Assembly (NCBI RefSeq): GCF_051055405.1
Contig: NZ_CP167068.1
Span: forward strand, 1,240,001-1,304,000
Direction: 5' to 3'
DNA: 64,000 bases
From: Pseudolachnospira sp051055405
Lineage (GTDB): Bacteria; Bacillota; Clostridia; Lachnospirales; Lachnospiraceae
The translations under genes and the position numbers were made by a program. This document shows positions 33,749 through 42,429 of the stretch, piece by piece. The notes under the pieces are model-generated. The model saw nothing but the letters and a program-made list of their open reading frames with translations, had not been told where the DNA came from and ran no database searches. Numbering within the stretch: the first letter of the stretch is position 1; every line of letters begins with the position of its first letter.

Positions 33749-33777
33749 ATTCAAGAAGCCTATGGGAGTTCTTGAAT
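33749..33777. promoter_or_regulatory. 9-bp inverted repeat upstream of tcdA
   Basis: ATTCAAGAA (33749-33757) and TTCTTGAAT (33769-33777) are perfect inverse complements with 11 bp between. They lie in the 290-bp divergent region, just upstream of the tcdA promoter, and could be an operator or leader hairpin. Nothing else is seen in this gap. Confidence 0.4.
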
Positions 33778-33804
33778 AAAAATTTGTTTAAGGAAAAATT
33801 TGAT

Positions 33805-33833
33805 TTGCCAGAACGGGAAAATCATGGTATGCT
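33805..33833 (+). promoter_or_regulatory. sigma-A promoter of tcdA
   Basis: TTGCCA (33805-33810), 17-bp spacer, TATGCT (33828-33833), about 50 bp before the TTG start. Confidence 0.6.
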
Positions 33834-33882
33834 GATAAAATCTTAAATAATAATAAAGTAAGTATGAAAGGAATCTAAAATA

Positions 33883-34611
33883 TTGGAAGAGTTTCTGCGG
33901 ACAGAGCTTCTATTTGGGCCAGAGGCAATGGAAAAACTAAGCGCATGCCGGGTGGCTGTTTTTGGAATCGGAGGCGTTGGCGGTCATGCGGCGGAGGCAC
34001 TGGCTCGCAGCGGGATCGGAGCGATTGATTTGATTGACCCGGATATCGTCTCCGTCAGTAATCGAAACCGTCAGATTGTGGCGCTTCAGAGTACCGTAGG
34101 CCGTTATAAAGTAGATGTGATGCGGGAACGAATCTTGGATATCAATCCGGATATAAAAGTACGGGCCATGCGGCTTTTCTATTTGCCGGAGACTGCGGAC
34201 GATTTGAATTTGGGAGAATATGATTATATTGTAGATGCAGTGGATACGGTGACGGCAAAGTTAGAGCTGGCAGTACGGGCGAGAAAGGCAGAGACTCCGT
34301 TGATTAGCTGTATGGGGGCTGGAAATAAATTAGACCCTACGCGGTTTGTTGTGACGGATATCTCGAAAACGTCCGTATGTCCTTTGGCCCGTGTGATGCG
34401 AAGAGAGCTGAAAAAGAGAGGGATTTTTTCTTTAAAAGTAGTCTATTCTACGGAACCAGCTAGGACCCCGCTTCCTTGCGAGGAGGAAGACGGACGGCGG
34501 GCTGTGCCGGGCAGCGTGGCTTTTGTGCCTTCCGTGGCCGGATTGATTGCTGCTGGTGAAGTTGTCAAAGATTTGGTACAGGAAATATCGTTACCATTAG
34601 AAATGAGATAG
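33883..34611 (+). CDS. tcdA: tRNA threonylcarbamoyladenosine dehydratase
   Basis: A 242-aa E1-like enzyme (formerly YgdL/CsdL) that cyclises t6A37 of tRNA to ct6A using ATP. The nucleotide loop is GIGGVGGHAAEALARSGIG. SNRNRQIVALQSTVGRYKVD, YIVDAVDTVTAK and SCMGAGNKLDPTRF are family blocks. GSVAFVPSVAGLIAAGEVV lies near the end, with no MoeB-type zinc CxxC sites. Length fits (about 240-270). The start is TTG 33883 after GAAAGGAATCTAAAATAT; no ATG gives the conserved EEFLRTELLFGPEAM start. The DegV gene begins 9 bp after the stop, so they form an operon. Confidence 0.92.
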   Translation: MEEFLRTELLFGPEAMEKLSACRVAVFGIGGVGGHAAEALARSGIGAIDLIDPDIVSVSNRNRQIVALQSTVGRYKVDVMRERILDINPDIKVRAMRLFYLPETADDLNLGEYDYIVDAVDTVTAKLELAVRARKAETPLISCMGAGNKLDPTRFVVTDISKTSVCPLARVMRRELKKRGIFSLKVVYSTEPARTPLPCEEEDGRRAVPGSVAFVPSVAGLIAAGEVVKDLVQEISLPLEMR

Positions 34612-34620
34612 GAGAGTAAA

Positions 34621-35481
34621 GTGAAAAGAAAAGTATTGATTATTGGAGACAGCACGTGTGATTTGACGCCTGAAATGCGGGAAAGGCTTTCTGTTGGATT
34701 TATGCCGCTGCCGGTGAATGTAGGCTCGGAACCGAGGAAAGACATGGAAAATGTATTTCCCCAGGAGATTTTTGATTATTATAAAAATACCGGAAAACTT
34801 TGTACGACTTCCGCGCCGAATTCCATGGATTACCACGAGTTTTGGAAACCGATTCTAGAGCAAAATCCGGATGCGGACCTGATTCATTTTCATATCAGTT
34901 CAGAGATGACCAGCACGTTTCAGGCTTCCTATACGGCATCCCAAGAATATAATAATGTATATTCGATTGACACGCGCAGCGTTTCGATTGGCGTGGCTCT
35001 TTTAATTCTGGAGGCTTGCGAAATGCGCGATCAGGGGATGAGCGCGCCGGAGATCGTGGAGTCGATTAATGCTATGAAGAAGCGAGTTCATGTCAGCTTT
35101 GTGGTGGAATCTATCGAGTTTTTGTGGAAAGGCGGCCGGTGCAGCAATCTTGCCGGGATGGGAGCCAGCCTTTTGAAACTGAGGCCGGGCATTGACATGG
35201 TAGATGGGAAGCTGTTAGCAGGAAAGAAATATCGAGGAAGCAACCCGTCTGTATATCGGAAACTGATGGAACAGGCGCTGGCAGGTCGGAAGGATGTGGA
35301 CACCAGACGCATTTTTGTGGCAAATACTAGTTTCAATGAAGAGGTGAATGCACAGATTGAAGCGGTGATTCGGGAATGCCAGCCGGAGGTGGAGGAAGTG
35401 ATCACTTTGCAGCCGGGGTGTTCCATCTGCGTACATTGCGGGCCGGGAACAATCGGCGTGGCGTATCTGACAAAGGAGTAA
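34621..35481 (+). CDS. DegV family fatty-acid-binding protein
   Basis: A 286-aa DegV (FakB-like) protein that holds a fatty acid for phosphorylation by FakA. Recognisable: IIGDSTCDLTPEM at the start, KLCTTSAPNSMDYHEFW, FHISSEMTSTFQAS, YSIDTRSVSIGVALLILEA and IEFLWKGGRCS. The C-terminus CSICVHCGPGTIGVAYL is the usual end of the family. It starts at GTG 34621 with ATAGGAGAGTAAA just before, nine bases behind tcdA. A weak hairpin follows at 35496-35525. Confidence 0.93.
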   Translation: MKRKVLIIGDSTCDLTPEMRERLSVGFMPLPVNVGSEPRKDMENVFPQEIFDYYKNTGKLCTTSAPNSMDYHEFWKPILEQNPDADLIHFHISSEMTSTFQASYTASQEYNNVYSIDTRSVSIGVALLILEACEMRDQGMSAPEIVESINAMKKRVHVSFVVESIEFLWKGGRCSNLAGMGASLLKLRPGIDMVDGKLLAGKKYRGSNPSVYRKLMEQALAGRKDVDTRRIFVANTSFNEEVNAQIEAVIRECQPEVEEVITLQPGCSICVHCGPGTIGVAYLTKE

Positions 35482-35495
35482 GCTTTTACGCTGGG

Positions 35496-35525
35496 AACCA
35501 CGGACGGCAGTCGTGAATGGTTTTT
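35496..35525 (+). terminator. weak hairpin terminator after DegV
   Basis: AACCACG ... CGTG(AA)TGGTT with a small bulge, followed by TTTTC. It separates the DegV gene from the GNAT-like gene, which has its own ribosome site. Confidence 0.45.
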
Positions 35526-35559
35526 CTCTGGGAAGAGAACGGTGAGGGAGGAAACGGTA

Positions 35560-36681
35560 ATGCTAGAAGTACGGGAGGTGCAGACCCGGAGGGAGAAGAG
35601 AATCTTTACTGGATTGAATGAAAAGATGTATCGGAATGTACCTCAGGCAATCCCGGATATTTTATCTGACGAGAGAGATAATTTTGAACCAAAGAAAAAT
35701 CCTGCTTTTGGGTTTTGTCAGGCAAAACGGTGGCTGGCTTTTCGAGACGGCGTGCCGGTCGGACGGATCGCTGGAATCGTAAACCAGGCAGCCAATGAAA
35801 AGTGGGGAACCAAAAGAATTCGTTTTTCTCGATTAGATTTTATCGATGATAAAGAGGTCTCAAAAGCTCTTTTGGAGACGGTGGAGAACTGGGGGCGGAC
35901 GCTGGGCCTTACGGAAATCCATGGACCGATTGGATTTTGCGACATGGATCAAGAGGGGATGCTGATCGAGGGGTTCGACGAGGACGGCATGATGGTTACG
36001 ATCCATAACGCGCCTTATTACCAGGAACATTTGGAAAGCCTGGGATATCAAAAGGACGTCGATTGGCTGGAGTTTCAGATTCAGGTTCCGGACCAGGAGT
36101 TGGAAACGCTGCGCCGCTTGCAGGAGAGGGCGTTAAAGCGTTATGGACTGCGCCTTGTGGAGCCAAAATCCCGACGGGAACTGAGACCATACATTTCCCG
36201 TGCGTTTGATCTTTTAAACCGTACCTATAACGGATTATATGGTACGGTACCCTTGACGCAGGGGTTGGTTCGGAAATATTATCAACAATTTATGCTGCTG
36301 ATTAATCCGGCGTATGCAAAATTGTTGGTGGATGCACAAGAGGAGCTTGTAGGCCTTGGCTTTGCCGTGCCGTCCATGAACCGGGCGGTAAAAAAGAGCA
36401 AAGGACGCTTATTTCCTTTTGGTTGGTACCGAATTTTGCGTGCTCCGTTCCAGAAGGCGGAGGTACTGGATCTTTACCTGGTCGCTGTAGCGCCGGAATA
36501 CCAGAATAAGGGGCTGGCAGCCGTGCTGCTCTATAGTATGACAAAAGAAGCCCGTAAGCGTGGGATTCGTTTTGCAGAGACGGGGCCAGAGTTAGAAGAA
36601 AATAAGCAAGTGCAGGGGTTATGGAAATTTTTTGAAACGCGGCAGCACCGGAGACGGAGGTGCTTTGTAAAAAACTTATAA
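35560..36681 (+). CDS. GNAT-like acetyltransferase family protein
   Basis: A 373-aa protein, twice the size of a single GNAT. The first half carries an N-terminal fold (LNEKMYRNVPQAIPDI, WLAFRDGVPVGRIAGIVN) with GPIGFCDMDQEGMLIEGF as the central loop. The second half ends in a GNAT-type acetyl-CoA segment (DLYLVAVAPEYQNKGLAAVL). It belongs to a family often annotated as N-acetyltransferase in clostridia, substrate unknown. ATG 35560 is preceded by GGAGGAAACGGTA. The last residues (RQHRRRRCFVKNL) are basic. Nothing else is in its transcript. Confidence 0.8.
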   Translation: MLEVREVQTRREKRIFTGLNEKMYRNVPQAIPDILSDERDNFEPKKNPAFGFCQAKRWLAFRDGVPVGRIAGIVNQAANEKWGTKRIRFSRLDFIDDKEVSKALLETVENWGRTLGLTEIHGPIGFCDMDQEGMLIEGFDEDGMMVTIHNAPYYQEHLESLGYQKDVDWLEFQIQVPDQELETLRRLQERALKRYGLRLVEPKSRRELRPYISRAFDLLNRTYNGLYGTVPLTQGLVRKYYQQFMLLINPAYAKLLVDAQEELVGLGFAVPSMNRAVKKSKGRLFPFGWYRILRAPFQKAEVLDLYLVAVAPEYQNKGLAAVLLYSMTKEARKRGIRFAETGPELEENKQVQGLWKFFETRQHRRRRCFVKNL

Positions 36682-36750
36682 ATTGAGTGATTTTTTTCTC
36701 ATTTTTCACCAATAAAAAATGAAAAAAAGATCGAAAAGTTAAGGAAATAC

Positions 36751-36779
36751 TTGTTTTTCAAAAAAGCGAATAGTATAAT
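36751..36779 (+). promoter_or_regulatory. sigma-A promoter of the adhesin gene
   Basis: TTGTTT (36751-36756), 17-bp spacer, perfect TATAAT (36774-36779). It implies a 5' leader of about 335 nt. Confidence 0.75.
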
Positions 36780-36785
36780 CTTATC

Positions 36786-37122
36786 GTGATGTGCAGCTAA
36801 GGTGGTGGACATCATCTTTGTATATCCAGTCATGAAAATTACCGGCGTAGGAAAAACATGACTTAGGCGATGGCTAAAATGATATCGAGGTCAAAACTCG
36901 AACTTAGACATTTTCCAGAAGGAGCGGGACTGTGTAAGAATCGGATGTGTTATGTGGAGTGCGACATAGGAAAACAATATCAGGTTACGGAACAATGCCG
37001 AAATGCCGTCTTCTAATCGGAGAGAAAATTCCCATCTAGGAGAATCCCGATGAGAAGCAGCGAGGAAAAATTTTTTCTGGTTCAAAGATTTAAGAAGATA
37101 TAAAGGAGGAAAAGAGAGTATC
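36786..37122 (+). ncRNA. long structured 5' leader of the adhesin gene, unidentified
   Basis: The transcript upstream of the adhesin contains several inverted repeats: GTGATGT/ACATCAT near 36786-36817, AGTCATG/CATGACT near 36828-36862, and TCGAG/CTCGA near 36885-36901. A stretch near 37016-37050 reads ATCGG...CCGAT. No gene fits here. I could not match it to a known riboswitch core; the c-di-GMP-I core is absent. It may be a regulatory RNA controlling the surface protein. The rest of this 441-bp gap, 36682-36750, is A/T-rich promoter DNA. Confidence 0.45.
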
Positions 37123-40100
37123 ATGCGAAACAGAAAACGAAACTTGTCTAGAAAAGCACGCCGACGTATGCTGGCAATAGCGATGTGCGTATGTATGCTT
37201 TCTCCCTATTTGGCTGGTACGGTTCAAGCATTCGCACAGGAGGATACCGGTCTGTGTGAACATCATCCGGAGCATACAGCGGAATGTGGTTATATTGCGT
37301 CCGAAGAGGGGGCGCCTTGTCTCCATGAACACAATGATGAATGTAATTGGAACGAGGATAGTGAAGATACTACCTGCGCCCATGAGCATGACAGTGCATG
37401 CGGCTATGTAGAGCCAGTGATTGGGCAGCCTTGCGGATATGTCTGTGAAATTTGCAATCAAGAGAATGAGACGCAGGTTTCTGCTTGGGAATGGGTAGAT
37501 GAGGAATCCTATTTGGTTTGGAATGAAGGAAGCAGCCAGTGGTTTCTGGCATTGCCCGGAGCGAGCGCTGAGAATCCTGTGACAGTAGATATTTTGACGC
37601 AGATGCTTCCCTCTCAAATCAGGGCTTATCTCGCGGATGGGACCGAACAGATGGTGGATCTGATTTGGGATTTCAGCTCTTTTCCGGAAGAGGGCGCCTA
37701 TGAAGGGCGCTATTTGCTCCAAGCATCTTTCACTCAGGAATACATTCTGGAAGAAACCGAGATGCCCTTGGCGGTCACTTTGGATTTAGGAGGCGCGGAA
37801 TTATACGCGCTGGACCCGACGATTTTGGAGAGCCACCAAGTGCAGGGGATCGATCCGGATGAAACAACGGTAAATTTATTTGATTATTGGGTTGACGATA
37901 GGGGACAGTCTCCGACGGCGCCCAATGGAGATATCCTGACAAAAGAGGCCGCCAAACATTGGCGGGAAGATGGCAGTAAGGCCAATTTTTCAGGACCAGA
38001 TAACTGGAATAGAGGGATTAATGAAAACCATCTTCTGCTTTTTGGAGATGGGGTTGTCCACGGAGGACTCTGGAATAAAGGCGCGGGTGAAAATACGAAT
38101 TATGGAAAAACCTATGCCGGTATGGAAAATATTGTAAAGCCCGTATTAAAGAACGGCTATCCGGAGATCAATATGGATGCCGCGCGGCAGAAATTGACGG
38201 GGAATCAGGCGGAAAGAGATTGGACGCTGATTAAGGACTGGAAATTATCCATCGAACAGACGGAGGATCCCAATTTTTCATATGCCAATCAGTCGGAGGA
38301 AGTGCAAAATCTAAGCGAAACCGTAATTGCCAATTGGGAAAATCATGCGGGGCAGAGCATTGGAGATGGAACGGAATCTTTGAGTTATCTGTTCGATCCG
38401 GAAAAAAATCATAGCAACAAACAGAGCTATACCAACGTGAAGGGTCTGTTCCAGTTGGATGATGAAGGCTATTACTATTACAATATGCGTGAGAATTTCG
38501 CCGAATATAATAAGGATGAGAATCGGTTCACGCTTTACGACGCTCCCGCTACCGTGCGTACGGATGGGGTGGGGAGCATCGGGAATTTCTTCCCTTTTAA
38601 TAATGGTTCGGAAGTATTTAATGGCGTTGATGCGGATGGAAAGCTTACCAGCAGCGTCGCATGTTTTGGAAATACCATGAATCACCATCTGGGGATGACC
38701 ATAGATATGAACTTCCGTCAGCCAACGGATGGTAAAGTCAATATTGGCGCCAAAGGCAAGGTGCCGATGACCTTTAAATTCGCAGGGGACGATGATATTT
38801 GGATCTTTATTGACGACGTTTTGGTCTTAGATCTGGGAGGCGTTCACAGCGAACTATACGGAACGATTGACTTTGCGACCGGGGATATCTATGTTGGCCG
38901 AGGATTCGGCGCCGCAGGAGACGACGGGATTCCGGAAGATCCTGCGGGAGCTAAAATGGTGACACATACTACTCTCCGGGATGTGTTCCGGGAGGCGGGT
39001 ATGGAGGATACTCGTTTCTGGACGGGAAATACGTTTGCCAGCAATACGAACCATACGCTGAAGATGTTTTATCTGGAACGCGGGAACTATGACTCCAGCC
39101 TTGCGATCCGGTTTAACCTCCAGCCTCGGCTCTACCAGCAAATCAAAAAGGTAGATCAAAACGGCAATCCGATTCAGGGCGTGGAGTTTGAACTGTATGA
39201 CGCAAGAAAAGTCGACGCCGGCACGGAAAACGCGCTTCTATGTACGAATGTACATGGCAGGACCAGCGAGGATCCGATCTATGTGGCTCAAGCCGGCAGC
39301 AATCAGCCGATCGCAACCCTAAAGACGGGAGCGGATGGCATCGCCCCTTTTGTCAGTTCGGAGACCTCCGCGAAAGATGGGGTAGCAGAACCCTTTAATT
39401 TTGCGGATCGTTATAATGAGGAAACAGGCGAGGGAGAATACTATATCCTAAAAGAACGCAACGCGCCGGCAGGTTATCGAACTTTGCCGATTGACGTTGT
39501 TCTGGAATATAATCCGGAAACGACCATGCTTTCTGTGTCCAACCGTTGGACGACCGGCGCCTATGCCAGCTTTATCTCTACGATCGCGGGAAACAATACG
39601 ATTACCTACGGGCATTACAATCCTGCTACTGGGAATGTGGAGAGCAATCCGGCGAAACATGTTTCCTCCGAAGTACAAGAGAAGGGCCTCGTAGTGGCAA
39701 TTCCCATGCTGATGATGCACCAGAGAACCCAGGAATGGGCCCCTTTGTACGGCGACAATGTAGAGGGATTTCAGGCGGTTTCCTATGATCACGACGACCC
39801 TGATCAAGTGGTTGACAATTGGAGGGGAGCGGCGCTGAAAGCCATTTTGTATCAAAGCGCGAAAACGGCTGCAGCCGCGGACGTACAGGACAAATCGTGG
39901 ACTGCCGACTGGCATTTGACCTGGAATGCAGAGGAACGGCATTTGGAAGGCACGCTGAGCGATTTGCCAGGAAATGCGGCGCGTTACCGCTTAAATAATG
40001 CTGCAGATGCGGATATGCGCATGGAGTATGCGATGCTTACTCCGGAAGCTCTGGCGGCGGTGATGGGCGCAGATGCCGTATCTTCCGATCATCATGAGAT

Positions 40101-41976
40101 GTATCTAGATTTGGGCCGTTGTGTCAATCAGTTGGTAAAAGAAAATGGAAAGACTTTAGATGAGGCGGTGGAAGAGATTGCCGGCCGCATCAAATCTGTT
40201 TCAGATGCCAGCACAGGAAGCGGATTTGGCTTCAGTTTCCTGAATGTGGATCAGTTTAATCGAAATTTCCGTTCCTTGATCTATGTCCCCAACGAGCAGA
40301 GAGAATTGCGGGTATGGAAAGTAGACCAGGATGGAAAATCCGTCAATGGCGTGACGTTTGCGCTGTATGATAATCCAGATTGCACGGGTGATCCGGTTTC
40401 TCAGGGGACGACCGCGAACGTGGACGGCCAAAATGGTATGCTGGTATTTGCTCCTTATAACAGCGAGCAGGATGGCTACGCGAAGATGGAGTGGGCCAAT
40501 TCACTAAATACCGAGTACTATTTGAAAGAAATCAGCGCGCCTGCCGGATATCACCTGAATCCGACGGTGATTCCTGTGATCGTTGGTATTTATTCGATCT
40601 ATGCCGACGCCGGTACAAAGGATGATGGCGTGACTGTGATGGCAGGAGTGGGTAAGCTGATTCAAACCATGGTCAAATATGCCCATGATGGCGATGTGAA
40701 TATTACGATTCGGGATATCACTGCGTATGCTCAGGTTCAGGATTCCGGCAAGTTTGACTTGACGGGCTGGACGGATATGGCGCTGTCCGACACGAGCGGC
40801 CAGGTGAAGCGGAGCATGAATCTGCATTATAAGAGAAATGAGATGATCGATTATGGCCTCCACGATAAAGACGGCGGAAAGAACTTTTTGCCTTTCTTCG
40901 TTACCGATACCGGTTTTATTCGGACACGCGTGGAACAGAACAGCAGTGCGCTGGAACAGGATATGTATGAGGCGCTCAGCCAAACATATTGGGACGATTT
41001 AGGCAGCATCGATATTACCAGTTTGTTTAGCCTCCTAAATCTGGTCGTGGTGACGGATCAGATGGAGCCGGATACGCAGACAGGTGAGCTAGTGCTGAGC
41101 AAAAAGGTGGTTCATGCCGCCTCGGAGGACGACTATACCAAAAACTTCTCGTTTACCATCACTCTCATTGGCCCAGATGGGAAAAACCTAGAGGGAGAAT
41201 ATTATTTTTACGGTACAGACAAATCGGGATATATTGAGAGCGGAAGTACGATTCCTTTGCATCACGACGAGAGCATTACCATCCTTGGCCTGCCCGCTGG
41301 AACAAAATACACGGTGACAGAAGCCAAAGAGGATGGTTGGTACGCACATCCGAAGGAGGGATCGATAGCGGGAACGATCGTTGAGGGCAAGGTGGAGGAA
41401 GCAGCGTTTACGAACAGCCGGGAGAGCTGGAAGACTGGCAGTTTGAGCATCAGTAAAACGGTTACCGGAAAGGCTGGAGATCAGACAAAGGAATTCCACT
41501 TTATCGTAACCCTGGCTGGAATGGATGGCAGTGAGCTGCCGGACAGCTATCACTATACGGGAAGCAAAAGCGGAACGCTGAGAAGCGGCGATACGATTTC
41601 GCTAAAAAGTGGAGAGAGTATTACCATTGAACAGCTGATCGCGGGGACCGGGTATACGGTAACTGAGGTGGAAGCGAATCAAGACGGCTATGAAACCACT
41701 TCCAAAAATGAAAACGGAACGATTTCAGATGGTGAGGGCGCAGCGGTTGCCTTTACAAACCATAGAGATGCGGAAAACCCGCCTTCCCCGCCGGATGATC
41801 CAAATAAACCAGATAATCCGGGGCATCCCAACGTTCCGGATAACCCGAACTCTTCGGGCACGCCAAAGACCGGCGATAGCAGCAATCTGCACCTTTGGGT
41901 TTTGTTAGGCGTATGTACCCTATTGGGCGTATGTATGTTGTTTGGCCTAAAACAGAAGACAAAGAAAAGTAAATAA
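37123..41976 (+). CDS. sortase-anchored Cna-B/fibro-slime surface adhesin
   Basis: A 1617-aa secreted wall protein. Signal peptide 1-38 (KARRRMLAIAMCVCMLSPYL). Residues 44-112 carry His/Cys clusters (CEHHPEHTAECGY, CLHEHNDECN, CAHEHDSACGY), a pattern seen in Lachnospiraceae surface proteins and perhaps metal binding. A fibro-slime/PA14-like domain spans about 245-670 (FAGDDDIWIFIDDVLVLDLG near 551-570). Cna-B folds follow at 670-805 (YQQIKKVDQNGNPIQGVEFE) and 1060-1156 (LRVWKVDQDGKSVNGVTF), then two pilin-type isopeptide-linkage domains at about 1322-1435 and 1437-1546. The end has a Pro/Asn/Asp spacer, sorting signal TPKTG (1580-1584), a membrane helix and KQKTKKSK. TPKTG is an LPxTG variant. 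ATG after AGGAGGAAAAGAGAGTATC. No sortase gene is in the window. Confidence 0.9.
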   Translation: MRNRKRNLSRKARRRMLAIAMCVCMLSPYLAGTVQAFAQEDTGLCEHHPEHTAECGYIASEEGAPCLHEHNDECNWNEDSEDTTCAHEHDSACGYVEPVIGQPCGYVCEICNQENETQVSAWEWVDEESYLVWNEGSSQWFLALPGASAENPVTVDILTQMLPSQIRAYLADGTEQMVDLIWDFSSFPEEGAYEGRYLLQASFTQEYILEETEMPLAVTLDLGGAELYALDPTILESHQVQGIDPDETTVNLFDYWVDDRGQSPTAPNGDILTKEAAKHWREDGSKANFSGPDNWNRGINENHLLLFGDGVVHGGLWNKGAGENTNYGKTYAGMENIVKPVLKNGYPEINMDAARQKLTGNQAERDWTLIKDWKLSIEQTEDPNFSYANQSEEVQNLSETVIANWENHAGQSIGDGTESLSYLFDPEKNHSNKQSYTNVKGLFQLDDEGYYYYNMRENFAEYNKDENRFTLYDAPATVRTDGVGSIGNFFPFNNGSEVFNGVDADGKLTSSVACFGNTMNHHLGMTIDMNFRQPTDGKVNIGAKGKVPMTFKFAGDDDIWIFIDDVLVLDLGGVHSELYGTIDFATGDIYVGRGFGAAGDDGIPEDPAGAKMVTHTTLRDVFREAGMEDTRFWTGNTFASNTNHTLKMFYLERGNYDSSLAIRFNLQPRLYQQIKKVDQNGNPIQGVEFELYDARKVDAGTENALLCTNVHGRTSEDPIYVAQAGSNQPIATLKTGADGIAPFVSSETSAKDGVAEPFNFADRYNEETGEGEYYILKERNAPAGYRTLPIDVVLEYNPETTMLSVSNRWTTGAYASFISTIAGNNTITYGHYNPATGNVESNPAKHVSSEVQEKGLVVAIPMLMMHQRTQEWAPLYGDNVEGFQAVSYDHDDPDQVVDNWRGAALKAILYQSAKTAAAADVQDKSWTADWHLTWNAEERHLEGTLSDLPGNAARYRLNNAADADMRMEYAMLTPEALAAVMGADAVSSDHHEMYLDLGRCVNQLVKENGKTLDEAVEEIAGRIKSVSDASTGSGFGFSFLNVDQFNRNFRSLIYVPNEQRELRVWKVDQDGKSVNGVTFALYDNPDCTGDPVSQGTTANVDGQNGMLVFAPYNSEQDGYAKMEWANSLNTEYYLKEISAPAGYHLNPTVIPVIVGIYSIYADAGTKDDGVTVMAGVGKLIQTMVKYAHDGDVNITIRDITAYAQVQDSGKFDLTGWTDMALSDTSGQVKRSMNLHYKRNEMIDYGLHDKDGGKNFLPFFVTDTGFIRTRVEQNSSALEQDMYEALSQTYWDDLGSIDITSLFSLLNLVVVTDQMEPDTQTGELVLSKKVVHAASEDDYTKNFSFTITLIGPDGKNLEGEYYFYGTDKSGYIESGSTIPLHHDESITILGLPAGTKYTVTEAKEDGWYAHPKEGSIAGTIVEGKVEEAAFTNSRESWKTGSLSISKTVTGKAGDQTKEFHFIVTLAGMDGSELPDSYHYTGSKSGTLRSGDTISLKSGESITIEQLIAGTGYTVTEVEANQDGYETTSKNENGTISDGEGAAVAFTNHRDAENPPSPPDDPNKPDNPGHPNVPDNPNSSGTPKTGDSSNLHLWVLLGVCTLLGVCMLFGLKQKTKKSK

Positions 41977-41987
41977 ATAGGTGTCAG

Positions 41988-42029
41988 CAACGCCGGTAAG
42001 TAAGATGGCTTATCGGCGTTGTTGTTTTT
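41988..42029 (+). terminator. rho-independent terminator of the adhesin gene
   Basis: CAACGCCGGTAAG / CTTATCGGCGTTG stem, loop of about 9 nt, then TTGTTTTT. Confidence 0.88.
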
Positions 42030-42128
42030 GAACCCGTGCCTTGACGGAATTTCAACCAGCGTTTATAATAGGTAAAAAGTCTTTGTTGTTGGAAAAATCA
42101 AGAAAAATTACAAAAAGGGAACAGGGCA

Positions 42129-42266
42129 ATGGAAGAAAAGGAACAAAAACAACAGGTGGAAAAATCCAAAGAGACCGATGGTCCGGTCAGTGAAAACTGG
42201 GCGGAAGAAGCCATGCAGGAATTGTTAGACTTTTGGGAAGAACAGGGCGTGTATATTCGAGAATAA
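42129..42266 (+). CDS. 45-aa acidic peptide, unknown
   Basis: A 45-codon frame, MEEKEQKQQVEKSKETDG... to ...FWEEQGVYIRE, with a charged Lys/Glu-rich first half and a second half that looks helical and amphipathic. AAAAGGGAACAGGGCA precedes the ATG at a normal spacing, and a GC-rich hairpin (42283-42304) follows, so it looks like a real small gene. I do not recognise it. It lies alone between the adhesin and glnS. Confidence 0.55.
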   Translation: MEEKEQKQQVEKSKETDGPVSENWAEEAMQELLDFWEEQGVYIRE

Positions 42267-42282
42267 CCTTAGAAAAAGAGGA

Positions 42283-42304
42283 TGCCGGCACTCGCGTGCC
42301 GGCG
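42283..42304 (+). terminator. GC-rich hairpin after the 45-aa peptide gene
   Basis: TGCCGGCAC / GTGCCGGCG stem with a 4-nt loop. No strong T-run follows (CGTTATG), so it may be only partly effective. Confidence 0.5.
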
Positions 42305-42320
42305 CGTTATGAAAAAAGTT

Positions 42321-42350
42321 TTGCTAGTTAACAAGTTCATTTGTTATAAT
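42321..42350 (+). promoter_or_regulatory. probable promoter of glnS
   Basis: TTGCTA (42321-42326), 18-bp spacer, perfect TATAAT (42345-42350), about 80 bp before the start codon. No T-box structure is seen. Confidence 0.55.
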
Positions 42351-42429
42351 TAGATATTAAAAGAGAATTGTGAAATTTTTTGATGGATTATGTGAACAAA
42401 ATGTAAACTTTTCAGAGAAAGGGGAAACG

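Noticed and set aside
36786..37122. c-di-GMP-I (GEMM) riboswitch before the adhesin
   Set aside because: The conserved GCAAACC/GNRA tetraloop-receptor core cannot be found, so I report only an unidentified structured leader.
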